A stretch of DNA of 64,000 bases from Paludibacteraceae bacterium (lineage in GTDB: Bacteria > Bacteroidota > Bacteroidia > Bacteroidales > Paludibacteraceae), in assembly GCA_017553575.1 (NCBI GenBank), contig JAFZKQ010000107.1, forward strand, positions 1 to 64,000, in the 5' to 3' direction. Both the position numbers and the translations under genes were made by a program. The notes under the pieces were generated by a model, which was given only the letters and a program-made list of their open reading frames with translations, was not told where the DNA came from and ran no database searches. Shown here one piece after another: positions 55,394 through 62,730 of this stretch; position 1 is the first letter of the stretch; each line of letters starts with the position of its first letter.

Positions 55394-56779
55394 ATGTTGA
55401 AGAAACTATATGTGTCACTGTTATCGGCATTATTATGCTTATCTGTTGTCGCAGAGCCGATAGAATCCCAATTGAATGGAAATCAGAATGGGAGTGATGT
55501 GAAAATTGATGAGAATGGAGATGTGTTTGTTTCTCCATTGTGGTATCATATCTCTTCCGAAGGTACGGCTGAGGTGATAGATAATGATTCTCATGAAAAA
55601 CTTGAATCTGTCGTTATTCCTTCTAAAATACGAATAGCAGGACGTGTTTATCCAGTCACGAGTATAGGGAGAAAAGCGTTTGTTTATCAGTTTGAAATAA
55701 AAAGCGTAGAAATTCCATTGAGTGTGACCAGCATCGGAGACAATGCGTTTTATGATTGTGACGGATTGACAAACATAGAAATTCCATCCAGTGTGACAAG
55801 TATTGGTAATGGTGCGTTTGCTCATTGTCGCAGATTGACGAACATAGAAATTCCATCAAGTGTGACAAGTATAGGTAATGGGGCTTTCATGGAGTGTCGT
55901 GGATTGACAAACATAGAAATCCCGTCAAGTGTGACAAGCATAGGTAATTATGTGTTTGCTGATTGTCATGACTTGACAAGTATAGAGATTCCATCGAATA
56001 TGACAAGCATCGGAATATGTGCGTTTTGTAATTGTAGAAGATTAAAAAGCATAGAGATACCATCGAGTGTGACAAGCATAGAAAATAGTGCGTTTTCTGG
56101 ATGTTCTGGTTTAATAAATGTGGCGTTGGATAATCCCGTCTACTCTTCCGTTGATGGCATTTTGTATGACAAAAATAAGACAGAACTGATTTCTGCGTCG
56201 GGAAGGAAAGGAGAAGTTAAAATTCCAACAAGTGTGACAAGCATAGGTGATTATGCGTTTTATGGATGTGGCGGATTGACAAGCATAGAGATTCCGTCGA
56301 GTGTGACAAGCATAGGTAAATGTGTGTTTAAAGAATGCAGTGGATTGACAAGCATAAAGATTCCATCGAGTGTGACAAGTATAGAAAAAGATGCGTTCTC
56401 TGGATGTTCTGAATTAAAAAGCATAGAGATTCCGTCGAGTGTGACAAGCATAGAAAATGGTGCGTTTTCAGGTTGTAGAGGATTAAAAAGCATAGAGATA
56501 CCATCGGGTGTGACAAGCATAGAAAAATCTGCGTTTTGTGGATGCATTGGATTGACATGTATAAAAATCCCATCAAGTGTCACAAGCATAGAAGAGGGAT
56601 CGTTTAAGGGTTGTAGTGGATTGACGAAAATAAATATTCCGTCGAGTGTCACGAGCATAGGAAATAGTGCGTTTTCAGGTTGTAGAAATCTTGAAATTGT
56701 AATAGATAATTCAGAAAAGAATGTGAAGGTCAAAGGAGCTGCTTTTGATGGGTGCAAGTCGGTGAAGTTTTTGAAATGA
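55394..56779 (+). CDS. BspA-like leucine-rich repeat protein (LRR_5)
   Basis: A signal peptide (LKKLYVSLLSALLCLSVVAE) precedes a short N-terminal domain and fourteen 23-residue repeats of the form VTSIGxxAFxxCxxLTxIEIPSS. Seven repeats lie on each side of an insert (VALDNPVYSSVDGILYDKNKTELIS, about residues 240-265), which is the normal BspA spacer. At DNA level the units are near-identical 69-bp tandem repeats, so copy number can change by slippage. Codons are more AT-rich than in neighbouring genes. No T9SS tail is seen, so the final location is unclear. BspA-type proteins bind host or bacterial surfaces. The start is ATG 55394, since the longer frame would need TTG. Confidence 0.88.
   Translation: MLKKLYVSLLSALLCLSVVAEPIESQLNGNQNGSDVKIDENGDVFVSPLWYHISSEGTAEVIDNDSHEKLESVVIPSKIRIAGRVYPVTSIGRKAFVYQFEIKSVEIPLSVTSIGDNAFYDCDGLTNIEIPSSVTSIGNGAFAHCRRLTNIEIPSSVTSIGNGAFMECRGLTNIEIPSSVTSIGNYVFADCHDLTSIEIPSNMTSIGICAFCNCRRLKSIEIPSSVTSIENSAFSGCSGLINVALDNPVYSSVDGILYDKNKTELISASGRKGEVKIPTSVTSIGDYAFYGCGGLTSIEIPSSVTSIGKCVFKECSGLTSIKIPSSVTSIEKDAFSGCSELKSIEIPSSVTSIENGAFSGCRGLKSIEIPSGVTSIEKSAFCGCIGLTCIKIPSSVTSIEEGSFKGCSGLTKINIPSSVTSIGNSAFSGCRNLEIVIDNSEKNVKVKGAAFDGCKSVKFLK
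55721..56690 (+). repeat. 69-bp tandem repeats coding the LRR units
   Basis: Units such as AAATTCCATC-(C/A)AGTGTGACAAG recur every 69 bases with few changes across most of the gene, interrupted once by the spacer at about 56110-56225. They encode the VTSI...IPSS repeats. Confidence 0.8.
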
Positions 56780-57052
56780 TTATTTTTCCAGAAAATTATC
56801 TGTTTCCGTGGACGTTCAGCATATTCAAATCAATGACATCTATTTCCGTGGACTCACGCCAACGGCTACGAATCTGTCGTCCTGATAGGGCTGGGGAGGC
56901 AAGGCGGGCAGAAGAGGGGGAGGTCTTCTGCCAAGATTGCCTAAAACATTCCGAACTTCATGAGATTTGAACAGATTCTCAAAAACACCGTATGCAAATT
57001 ACGAAAGAATCGCAAAAACTCTCGAATACAATACATCACTAACATATCTTAA
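56780..57052. other. Intergenic region with repeats between LRR gene and effector locus
   Basis: It holds two copies of ATCT-(G/A)-TTTCCGTGGAC about 40 bases apart (near 56799 and 56839) and the right copy of the 45-bp direct repeat (56859-56903). No gene is convincing. It marks the border between the LRR gene and the converging eCIS effector genes. Confidence 0.5.
56859..56903 (+). repeat. 45-bp direct repeat, right copy, after the LRR gene
   Basis: This matches the left copy at 55155-55199 at all 35 constant positions; only the 10-base spacer differs (CCTGATAGGG here, GCATTTAGAA there). Confidence 0.8.
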
Positions 57053-57910
57053 CTAATTACTATTAAGCATGGCAAAAGCAGCATAACTATCAGCATTATA
57101 TAAAACAGAAGTGCCTCTTTTCAAATCTCTCAACACAAAAGGTTCCGCACGACGAACAGGATCAGGATTCACCACAGGATCCATCCATATGTTAACATTA
57201 GCTTCATCCAAATACTTAACATCAACAGTTTTTGCATACAAATGAGTAGCCTCATGTATTATAAACCGGACCAACCCATTATATTCCATTCCAAAATCAA
57301 GATGAATTGACCCAATACGAAAAGCACTAACATAACCCTTCGTTTGTGACATTTTGGGATTTCCCTTTTCCGATTGAGTAAAGTCCGTAAAATTTGGTTT
57401 ATTTGAGACCAAACCATCAAGTGTTTTTCTATAAACTCTAATCACAGACGACACCATAGGAAGGCTAATTTCCCCAAAACATTGTCTAAATCGAAGATCA
57501 AACAATTCATCAACATTCAGACCATGATAATTTTCTAACAGGCCAATAATTCTACGCAACAAATTAATTGCACCAGTAAAAGCACTAATCATTTTCATCA
57601 CATACAAAGATGGTGGTAATCTATCACTCTCCATCGAAAAATCAACCATTGTACCGGTTGCCGAATCTAACACCCCATGTTTACTCTTTTGTCTCTGCAC
57701 TATTATATTAGGGGCACTTCCGAGTTCTCGCCTACCTTCTTTCTTCCCAATCATATCCATCTTACATTGCATTGTCTTCTCTCCCATCACTACCGCCTCA
57801 TGTTTCAATTCCGCATTGCGGTTGTCCTTGAACTGGGCTGTCGGAGATTGCTTTTCTGGGTTGCTCTGAAAAGCACGAGACTTCTCTGATTTGTTTTCTA
57901 AGCCAAACAT
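57053..57910 (-). CDS. Candidate eCIS effector: leader + M35 (aspzincin)-like metallopeptidase
   Basis: Residues 1-31 (MFGLENKSEKSRAF...QFKDNR) nearly equal the start of the DUF4157 protein at 58203-59153. The next residues, NAELKHEAVVMGEKTMQCK, match the end of that protein's DUF4157 domain, so the domain core is missing. The C-terminal payload has the zinc motif HEATH (residues 219-223) followed by TVDVKYL (Asp 230) and NADSYAAFA (272-280), the arrangement of deuterolysin/aspzincin M35 proteases, whose third zinc ligand is an Asp and whose tail carries NADSY. It would cleave proteins after delivery. I start at 57910 from the match to the sister protein. No immunity gene is seen beside it. 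Confidence 0.75.
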   Translation of the reverse strand: MFGLENKSEKSRAFQSNPEKQSPTAQFKDNRNAELKHEAVVMGEKTMQCKMDMIGKKEGRRELGSAPNIIVQRQKSKHGVLDSATGTMVDFSMESDRLPPSLYVMKMISAFTGAINLLRRIIGLLENYHGLNVDELFDLRFRQCFGEISLPMVSSVIRVYRKTLDGLVSNKPNFTDFTQSEKGNPKMSQTKGYVSAFRIGSIHLDFGMEYNGLVRFIIHEATHLYAKTVDVKYLDEANVNIWMDPVVNPDPVRRAEPFVLRDLKRGTSVLYNADSYAAFAMLNSN

Positions 57911-58071
57911 AACGTCTTTTTTATGTATGTTAAAACGAACTTTTTTAATTGCATTCAAAATTTCAAATGAGATACGCACTTTTTGTTGCGACGAAGATTA
58001 CTATCATCATGATTTTCCTCTAATTTAAATTGTGTTGTATGAAGCGCCAAATAAAAGTTTTGTGTTCCTTT
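57911..58071. other. Gap between effector gene and DUF4157 remnant
   Basis: This has no recognisable coding sequence beyond short chance frames. Together with the remnant it separates the M35-like effector gene from the rest of the minus-strand series by about 290 bases. Confidence 0.4.
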
Positions 58072-58170
58072 TCAAATGAAAGGGTATTCTTTATGCTCAA
58101 GAATCTTTTCTCCCAGTATATCGGATTCATACTCCAACTCAGTATTATCATTCACTGTCATGCCGTTACA
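58072..58170 (-). pseudogene. Remnant of a DUF4157-type effector gene
   Basis: On the minus strand the frame reads C-NGMTVNDNTELEYESDILGEK-ILEHKEYPFI-stop. The NGMxVNDNxELExExDxxGxK series matches the segment after HEAWH in the intact DUF4157 protein (NGMPVNDNAELEHEADVMGAK). A stop lies a few codons upstream, so no leader or metalloprotease part remains. It appears to be the leftover of a further effector copy. Confidence 0.65.
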
Positions 58171-58202
58171 GTTGTTTGTGTGTTAATTTTTTCGGAGATA
58201 TT

Positions 58203-59153
58203 TTAGTAAGCCCCATCTCTTTTTATCGCCTCTTTCATTCGTGCTGCATTTTCTATCCATTTTTGAATGTCCACATTGACATTCCTTTTTCCTCCTTCAA
58301 AGGAGACTCCTTCGGGAGCTGCGGTTGTCCCATTATACAAATTACGAACGTTTGGATCAATGCTGTTATTAAACATATTGTCGATACTTGTATTTAACCG
58401 CTTACTACTTTTGTCTCCTTCTTTTAAACAGTCTCCCACATTTTCAAGAGCTTGAGTAAAAGCCGCTGTATTTGGATCTACATATCCCGTAGCATGGGGA
58501 ATTCCATAAACAACAAAGTTTTTTCGGGTGCGTGTTAATTGCTGGTATAGTTCATTACATTGATTTCCATTGGCAAATTTTCTCATTGATTTAGGAATAT
58601 TATTAAAAAGATGATCTCCTTGTTTGGCAGTATGTGTACATTGAATGATTTTGTTTGATGAATTCGAAATTGTTGTAGAAATGTTATTACTTCGCTTACA
58701 TTGCACCGCCTTCGCCCCCATCACATCCGCCTCATGTTCCAGCTCCGCATTGTCATTCACAGGCATTCCATTGATATTCGTTGTAGGCGACACACGTCCT
58801 GCCATTTGCTGAGCCACATGCCAAGCCTCGTGAGGGAGGTGTTTTTCTTGGCCGGGAGCCACATGAATGTCGGTGCCTTGCGTATAGGCAAGGGCTTGGA
58901 CAGTGGCTGGCTTACTACTGTTGTAATGCACACGCACGTCATCCATGGAGAAGCCCGAGAGGCTTTCGATGCCCGACTTCAAATCGTCTGGCATACCTGT
59001 CAAATTCTCCTTTTTCTCCCTTTGAACGGTATTGTCACGTGTCCCAATAGGACTTTGCGCCCGGTTATCCTTGAACTGGGCTGTCGGAGATTGCTTTTCC
59101 AAGTTGCTCTGAAAAGCACGGGACTCCTCTGATTTGTTTTCTAAGCTATACAT
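58203..59153 (-). CDS. Candidate eCIS effector: leader + DUF4157 + unknown C-terminal domain
   Basis: The leader (residues 1-31, ending QFKDNR) is followed by DUF4157, a metallopeptidase-like domain that is a known marker of extracellular contractile injection loci: TGMPDDLKSGIESLSGFSMD (52-71), DDVRVHYNSSKPA, GTDIHVAPGQEKHLPHEAWH with HEAWH at 108-112, and ELEHEADVMG at 137-146. The C-terminal 145 residues (about 172-316: FVVYGIPHATGYVDPN, NSIDPNVRNLYNGTT) match nothing I recognise and are the probable payload. The stop codon lies after GAY. The gene is 11 bases after the membrane-protein gene, in the same unit. Confidence 0.85.
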   Translation of the reverse strand: MYSLENKSEESRAFQSNLEKQSPTAQFKDNRAQSPIGTRDNTVQREKKENLTGMPDDLKSGIESLSGFSMDDVRVHYNSSKPATVQALAYTQGTDIHVAPGQEKHLPHEAWHVAQQMAGRVSPTTNINGMPVNDNAELEHEADVMGAKAVQCKRSNNISTTISNSSNKIIQCTHTAKQGDHLFNNIPKSMRKFANGNQCNELYQQLTRTRKNFVVYGIPHATGYVDPNTAAFTQALENVGDCLKEGDKSSKRLNTSIDNMFNNSIDPNVRNLYNGTTAAPEGVSFEGGKRNVNVDIQKWIENAARMKEAIKRDGAY

Positions 59154-59164
59154 AACAAAATCTT

Positions 59165-60658
59165 TTAAGGTAACACAGTATTATTCTTAACTCTCTGATA
59201 AACAAGATATATAATAATCGGAATGATTGGCAAAAAGAATAAATAAAAAACATCCGTATAACTGTTTTCTATCTTCATGAATATGATTTGGGGAGAAAGG
59301 GCTTCCCAAAAACAAAAGAAAAAGACGATGAATTCTGTAATCATCGTGATGGGGAACAAGACAAAGAGTGTCGGATACACCGACTTCCACAAATTCATCT
59401 CGGTCGAGGTGAAATTGAGCACAAAATAGACCACGAGAAGAAGAAAAAGCACCAAGTCGATTACCAAAAACAGACCACACATGCCTGAGTTGTAGTCGCA
59501 CTGGAGAATCTTCTCCAAATCGGTCCGCGACTCCTCATCGACCTCATTCGTCCGAAAATGGAACAAATAGAACGGATTGATGATGCGGGATATAATCGAC
59601 GACGTATCCACGGAGCCTCCGTCCTTTATCAATTGGACAGGCAAGCCATATTCATCAAAATCAGCGAAATAGATGGCATCCACAAAGCATTGCAGTCCAG
59701 AAATATAGTTGTAGTTCTGCGCCTTCTCCTCATAGTTGAACATCAAATGCAGATCCAAATTTTTGTGGGAGGGTTCCTTCGCACCGAAGGCATAACAGCC
59801 ATCGTTCTTATCGACAAGGCTATCCACCACCAGACTGACCTTCTTAACAAACTGAGCCATCTCACGGGGACGGTCAAAACGGTAATCGGGGAAATAGAAA
59901 TTAACGCCCGTGACATGTTCGTGAGTAAGCACACTCAACGAATCGCCGAACAAATTATAAATCAAGTTTCTTTGCGAAGACTCAGAACGAAGGAAGAAGT
60001 CCGTATAAACATCTCCCGTCAGCATGACAACCAACTCCATCCGATTCTTCTGGTTCCAATTGTAGTTCAACTCCTTAAGGTAATCCTCGAAATTGGTCTC
60101 CACCAAAGGACCACCCGTCATGGGATTCACAACATAGCCCAAATAGGATTCATGGCTATCCAAATACTCGTTCGACTTCTGATCCAAATGTTTGTAGACA
60201 TCGCTCATCCAATACGGAACGATGGAGTAGTTAAAACTCTTACTATCATGGTTATGAATCATCTCCGAGAGGGAATCGACTTCCCTTTGGAGGTAAGCAG
60301 ACAACAGCGACGCCTGCATCGTATCCTTATCAGTTTCATTCTCGTTGTCTTTATCATTATTTATCCAAACCGCTCGCAACAGACGTGGTGCTTGACAAGC
60401 CTCCGCTTCCTCGGTGGCCTCTTCAGGAAGGCATTCCGTTGTATCCTGCTCCAACGACTCCTCAGGGATGATAATCTTGGGCGACGGATCTTCCATCTTT
60501 GAATAATGTTCACGAATATAGTTCCATCCCTCCACCGTCTGCGAAGCGAAAGGGAGATAACGGCTGAGCGCATGGTTGAAGTTGTCCGCCCGACAAACAG
60601 AGGACAACAAGAGCAGGCACACGCCCCAAACAACGATTTTCAAACTACTGCTTTTCAT
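59165..60658 (-). CDS. Membrane protein with possible GH18-like periplasmic domain, eCIS locus
   Basis: A signal peptide (cut near CRA) is followed by about 370 periplasmic residues and three C-terminal membrane helices (VIDLVLFLLLVVYFVLNF, MITEFIVFFFCFWEAL, YLFFLPIIPIIIYLVY). The middle reads like a glycoside hydrolase 18 barrel: MELVVMLTGDVYTDFF, then VTGVNFYFPDYRFDRPREMA, where GH18 has the DGxDxDxE strand, then NLDLHLMF and FVDAIYFADFDEYGLP. The catalytic DxxDxDxE is not intact, so it may bind glycan rather than cut it. It overlaps the AAA+ gene by 14 bases, so it belongs to the eCIS operon. A role in anchoring or cell-wall passage is inference. Confidence 0.6.
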   Translation of the reverse strand: MKSSSLKIVVWGVCLLLLSSVCRADNFNHALSRYLPFASQTVEGWNYIREHYSKMEDPSPKIIIPEESLEQDTTECLPEEATEEAEACQAPRLLRAVWINNDKDNENETDKDTMQASLLSAYLQREVDSLSEMIHNHDSKSFNYSIVPYWMSDVYKHLDQKSNEYLDSHESYLGYVVNPMTGGPLVETNFEDYLKELNYNWNQKNRMELVVMLTGDVYTDFFLRSESSQRNLIYNLFGDSLSVLTHEHVTGVNFYFPDYRFDRPREMAQFVKKVSLVVDSLVDKNDGCYAFGAKEPSHKNLDLHLMFNYEEKAQNYNYISGLQCFVDAIYFADFDEYGLPVQLIKDGGSVDTSSIISRIINPFYLFHFRTNEVDEESRTDLEKILQCDYNSGMCGLFLVIDLVLFLLLVVYFVLNFTSTEMNLWKSVYPTLFVLFPITMITEFIVFFFCFWEALSPQIIFMKIENSYTDVFYLFFLPIIPIIIYLVYQRVKNNTVLP

Positions 60659-61934
60659 GTATGATTCTAAGAAATATTTCTTTTGTCAACTTGCTTTGTG
60701 CGGTCGCATAGAGATAGATGGCACACTGACGAATCACGTTCGCAATATTTCCACCAGAGATTTCCTCCCGAACCGCCAATTTCAGGATTTCCTCCTTGTC
60801 GCCATCCATCCAACTCGCAGGCAACATATTCTCCCAAAGACGTTTCCGCTGTTGCTCATCAGGAATCGGGAAATAGACCATCGACTGGAATCGGCGGGCA
60901 AAAGCCTCATCGATATTCGATTTCAAGTTCGTGGCCAAGATGATGATTCCGTCATAATCCTCGATACGCTGCAAAAGGAACGCCACCTCTTGGTTGGCAT
61001 GGCGGTCGTTGGAGGTATTGGCGGAAGTTCGTTTCCCGAAGAGAGCATCGGCCTCGTCAAAGAAGAGGATCCAGTTTCGGCTCTCCGCCATATCAAAGAC
61101 CTTGGCCAAGTTCTTCTCTGTCTCACCGATATATTTGGAGACAATCATGGAGAGATCCACACGATAGACATCCATGTGGTTTCGTTTACCCAACAAGGTG
61201 GCCGCCAACGTCTTTCCCGTGCCCGGAGGGCCGTAGAAAAGTGCCCGATACCCTTTTTTGAGATATTTCTTCAATCCCCAATCCTCCATAATCGTCTGAT
61301 GTCCATTAATCCACGTATGGATATTTTCCAAAGCCATCTCCACTTTGTAATCGACCACCAAATCCTCCCAATTCAACTCAGTCCCGATGCGCTTGGCAGG
61401 GAACCCCATACCATAATCGGGTTTAAACTCTTTATTAAACAACACTTTAGACAAAAACTCATCCGAGACTCTCAACTGCCCGCTAAGAAGAGGTTCGCCC
61501 TTCCCTGCCCCTTCCAATCCAAGGATGTTCTTCTTGTGGAACCAATGTTCGTCGGAAAAGAGAGCCATCACCGCAGCCCACTTCTCCACATCGTCGCCTG
61601 CCAAAAGGAAAGCCGCCGTCTCCCCCGTAGGAAGGAAACCGCTATGAGAAAGGCCCTTCCATCCGCCAAACTCCGTATAGGGTTTCCCCGTGTTCTTATT
61701 GGGCGAGAAGAAAATGTCGAGAGTTTGGGGCGAGATGTGGGGCATGAGAGCCAAGAGAATCACCACATACTCATCGAACGTAATGGTATCAACCCCCATC
61801 AGAGTAGCCAATTCAGCATCCTTGGGATAACCCACCTCCTCTATTTGCGAATATTCACAGTCATTCTTGAAATAGAGGGCGATGGAGGTTTCGATGATTT
61901 TCTGAAACCATACAATATGTTGATTTAATATCAT
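60645..61934 (-). CDS. eCIS-associated AAA+ ATPase (Afp15/Cis15-like)
   Basis: An N-terminal helical region of about 200 residues precedes one AAA+ domain: Walker A GPPGTGKT (235-242), Walker B ILFFDEAD (289-296), sensor 1 ILATNLKSNIDEAFARRFQ with the Arg-finger pair, and a small lid domain. Every complete contractile injection locus of the AFP/PVC/MAC type carries such an ATPase, next to the tape-measure gene; its action in assembly or loading is not settled. Here it is separated from the tape measure by the deaminase effector gene. It overlaps the membrane-protein gene downstream. Confidence 0.9.
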   Translation of the reverse strand: MILNQHIVWFQKIIETSIALYFKNDCEYSQIEEVGYPKDAELATLMGVDTITFDEYVVILLALMPHISPQTLDIFFSPNKNTGKPYTEFGGWKGLSHSGFLPTGETAAFLLAGDDVEKWAAVMALFSDEHWFHKKNILGLEGAGKGEPLLSGQLRVSDEFLSKVLFNKEFKPDYGMGFPAKRIGTELNWEDLVVDYKVEMALENIHTWINGHQTIMEDWGLKKYLKKGYRALFYGPPGTGKTLAATLLGKRNHMDVYRVDLSMIVSKYIGETEKNLAKVFDMAESRNWILFFDEADALFGKRTSANTSNDRHANQEVAFLLQRIEDYDGIIILATNLKSNIDEAFARRFQSMVYFPIPDEQQRKRLWENMLPASWMDGDKEEILKLAVREEISGGNIANVIRQCAIYLYATAQSKLTKEIFLRIIHEKQ

Positions 61935-61982
61935 TTGATTAAATAAAAAAATCCTTTATTCTCGATATGTAATTTGCAACTA

Positions 61983-62717
61983 TCATTTATTATCACATGG
62001 CAATTTTATAGAGTGTTTTGCATTAACAGGACACCATTGTATACAATTAGCACAACGTTCATCTTCATGATCGTTATGATACCCATTATCAATCGTAATC
62101 GCCCTATCCATATAGAACTCTGTAATAAACTGATTAGGAGACAATCCAACGACTGCATTATAAACAGCATGAGGTTCTGCACAATTACCCCAACCGTTTG
62201 CAGGAGCTCTTCTATTCATTCTATCTTCGACAGGTTGCGATGAAATAACATCAACTCCATAATTTTCATGCAGCAATGTTCTACTCTCTTTGTTTTTCTT
62301 AGCCTCACGAGTTAATCTATTTTCAATTTGTTCATTAGGGACACCTAATCTATGAGTTCTCGAATAACCTACCACATTGATTTGCGAATGGTTCTTTTTC
62401 TTACTACTATTCAACTTGCCTATCGTAACAATCGTAGCAGTTCCATTAACACGCTTAAGTTGAAGGATCTCTCGAAAGAATCCAGATGGATGTTCTACGC
62501 CTGTTTTAAAATTATCAGGGAGGCCCGTTTTATTAGTTTTTTTTGCTCTTTGCAAAGACTCTTCCTCTTCATTATCTCGGCACTGCAATGTTTTAAACAA
62601 GGACAACGAATCATCTCGGTTATCCTTAAATTGAGCTATTCCTTCTCTAATGTTGCTCTTCTGCTGAATAACACGAGAGACATTTTCTTCTTTCTTCCCT
62701 TCTGAGTACATATTCAT
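61983..62717 (-). CDS. Candidate eCIS effector: leader + deaminase-fold toxin
   Basis: The leader differs from its sisters but ends in the same AQFKDNR (residues 28-34). Residues 64-80 (TGLPDNFKTGVEHPSGF) match the first part of DUF4157 in the protein at 58203-59153; the metallopeptidase core is then absent. The payload has the zinc and catalytic marks of the cytidine-deaminase-like superfamily, in the CAE form of bacterial toxins: GWGNCAEPHAVYNAVV with C179-A-E181, and ERCANCIQWC with C222 and C225. The closest type I can name is YwqJ-like. It would deaminate a nucleic-acid base or nucleotide. It lies between the tape-measure and ATPase genes, 13 bases after the former. ATG 62711 is an alternative start. 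Confidence 0.75.
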   Translation of the reverse strand: MNMYSEGKKEENVSRVIQQKSNIREGIAQFKDNRDDSLSLFKTLQCRDNEEEESLQRAKKTNKTGLPDNFKTGVEHPSGFFREILQLKRVNGTATIVTIGKLNSSKKKNHSQINVVGYSRTHRLGVPNEQIENRLTREAKKNKESRTLLHENYGVDVISSQPVEDRMNRRAPANGWGNCAEPHAVYNAVVGLSPNQFITEFYMDRAITIDNGYHNDHEDERCANCIQWCPVNAKHSIKLPCDNK

Positions 62718-62730
62718 TCAATTTAAATTT

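Noticed and set aside
55721..56690. Regular repeats that could suggest a CRISPR array
   Set aside because: The 69-bp units translate without a break into LRR_5 repeats, and there are no unique spacers of constant length.
59558..60502. Open frame of 314 codons on the plus strand opposite the GH18-like membrane protein
   Set aside because: It is a mirror effect of codon bias. The minus frame has a signal peptide, membrane helices and operon overlap.
60576..61928. Long open frame (450 codons) on the plus strand opposite the AAA+ gene
   Set aside because: The minus strand shows intact Walker motifs and tight operon spacing. The plus frame is rich in His, Arg and Ile and lacks recognisable motifs.
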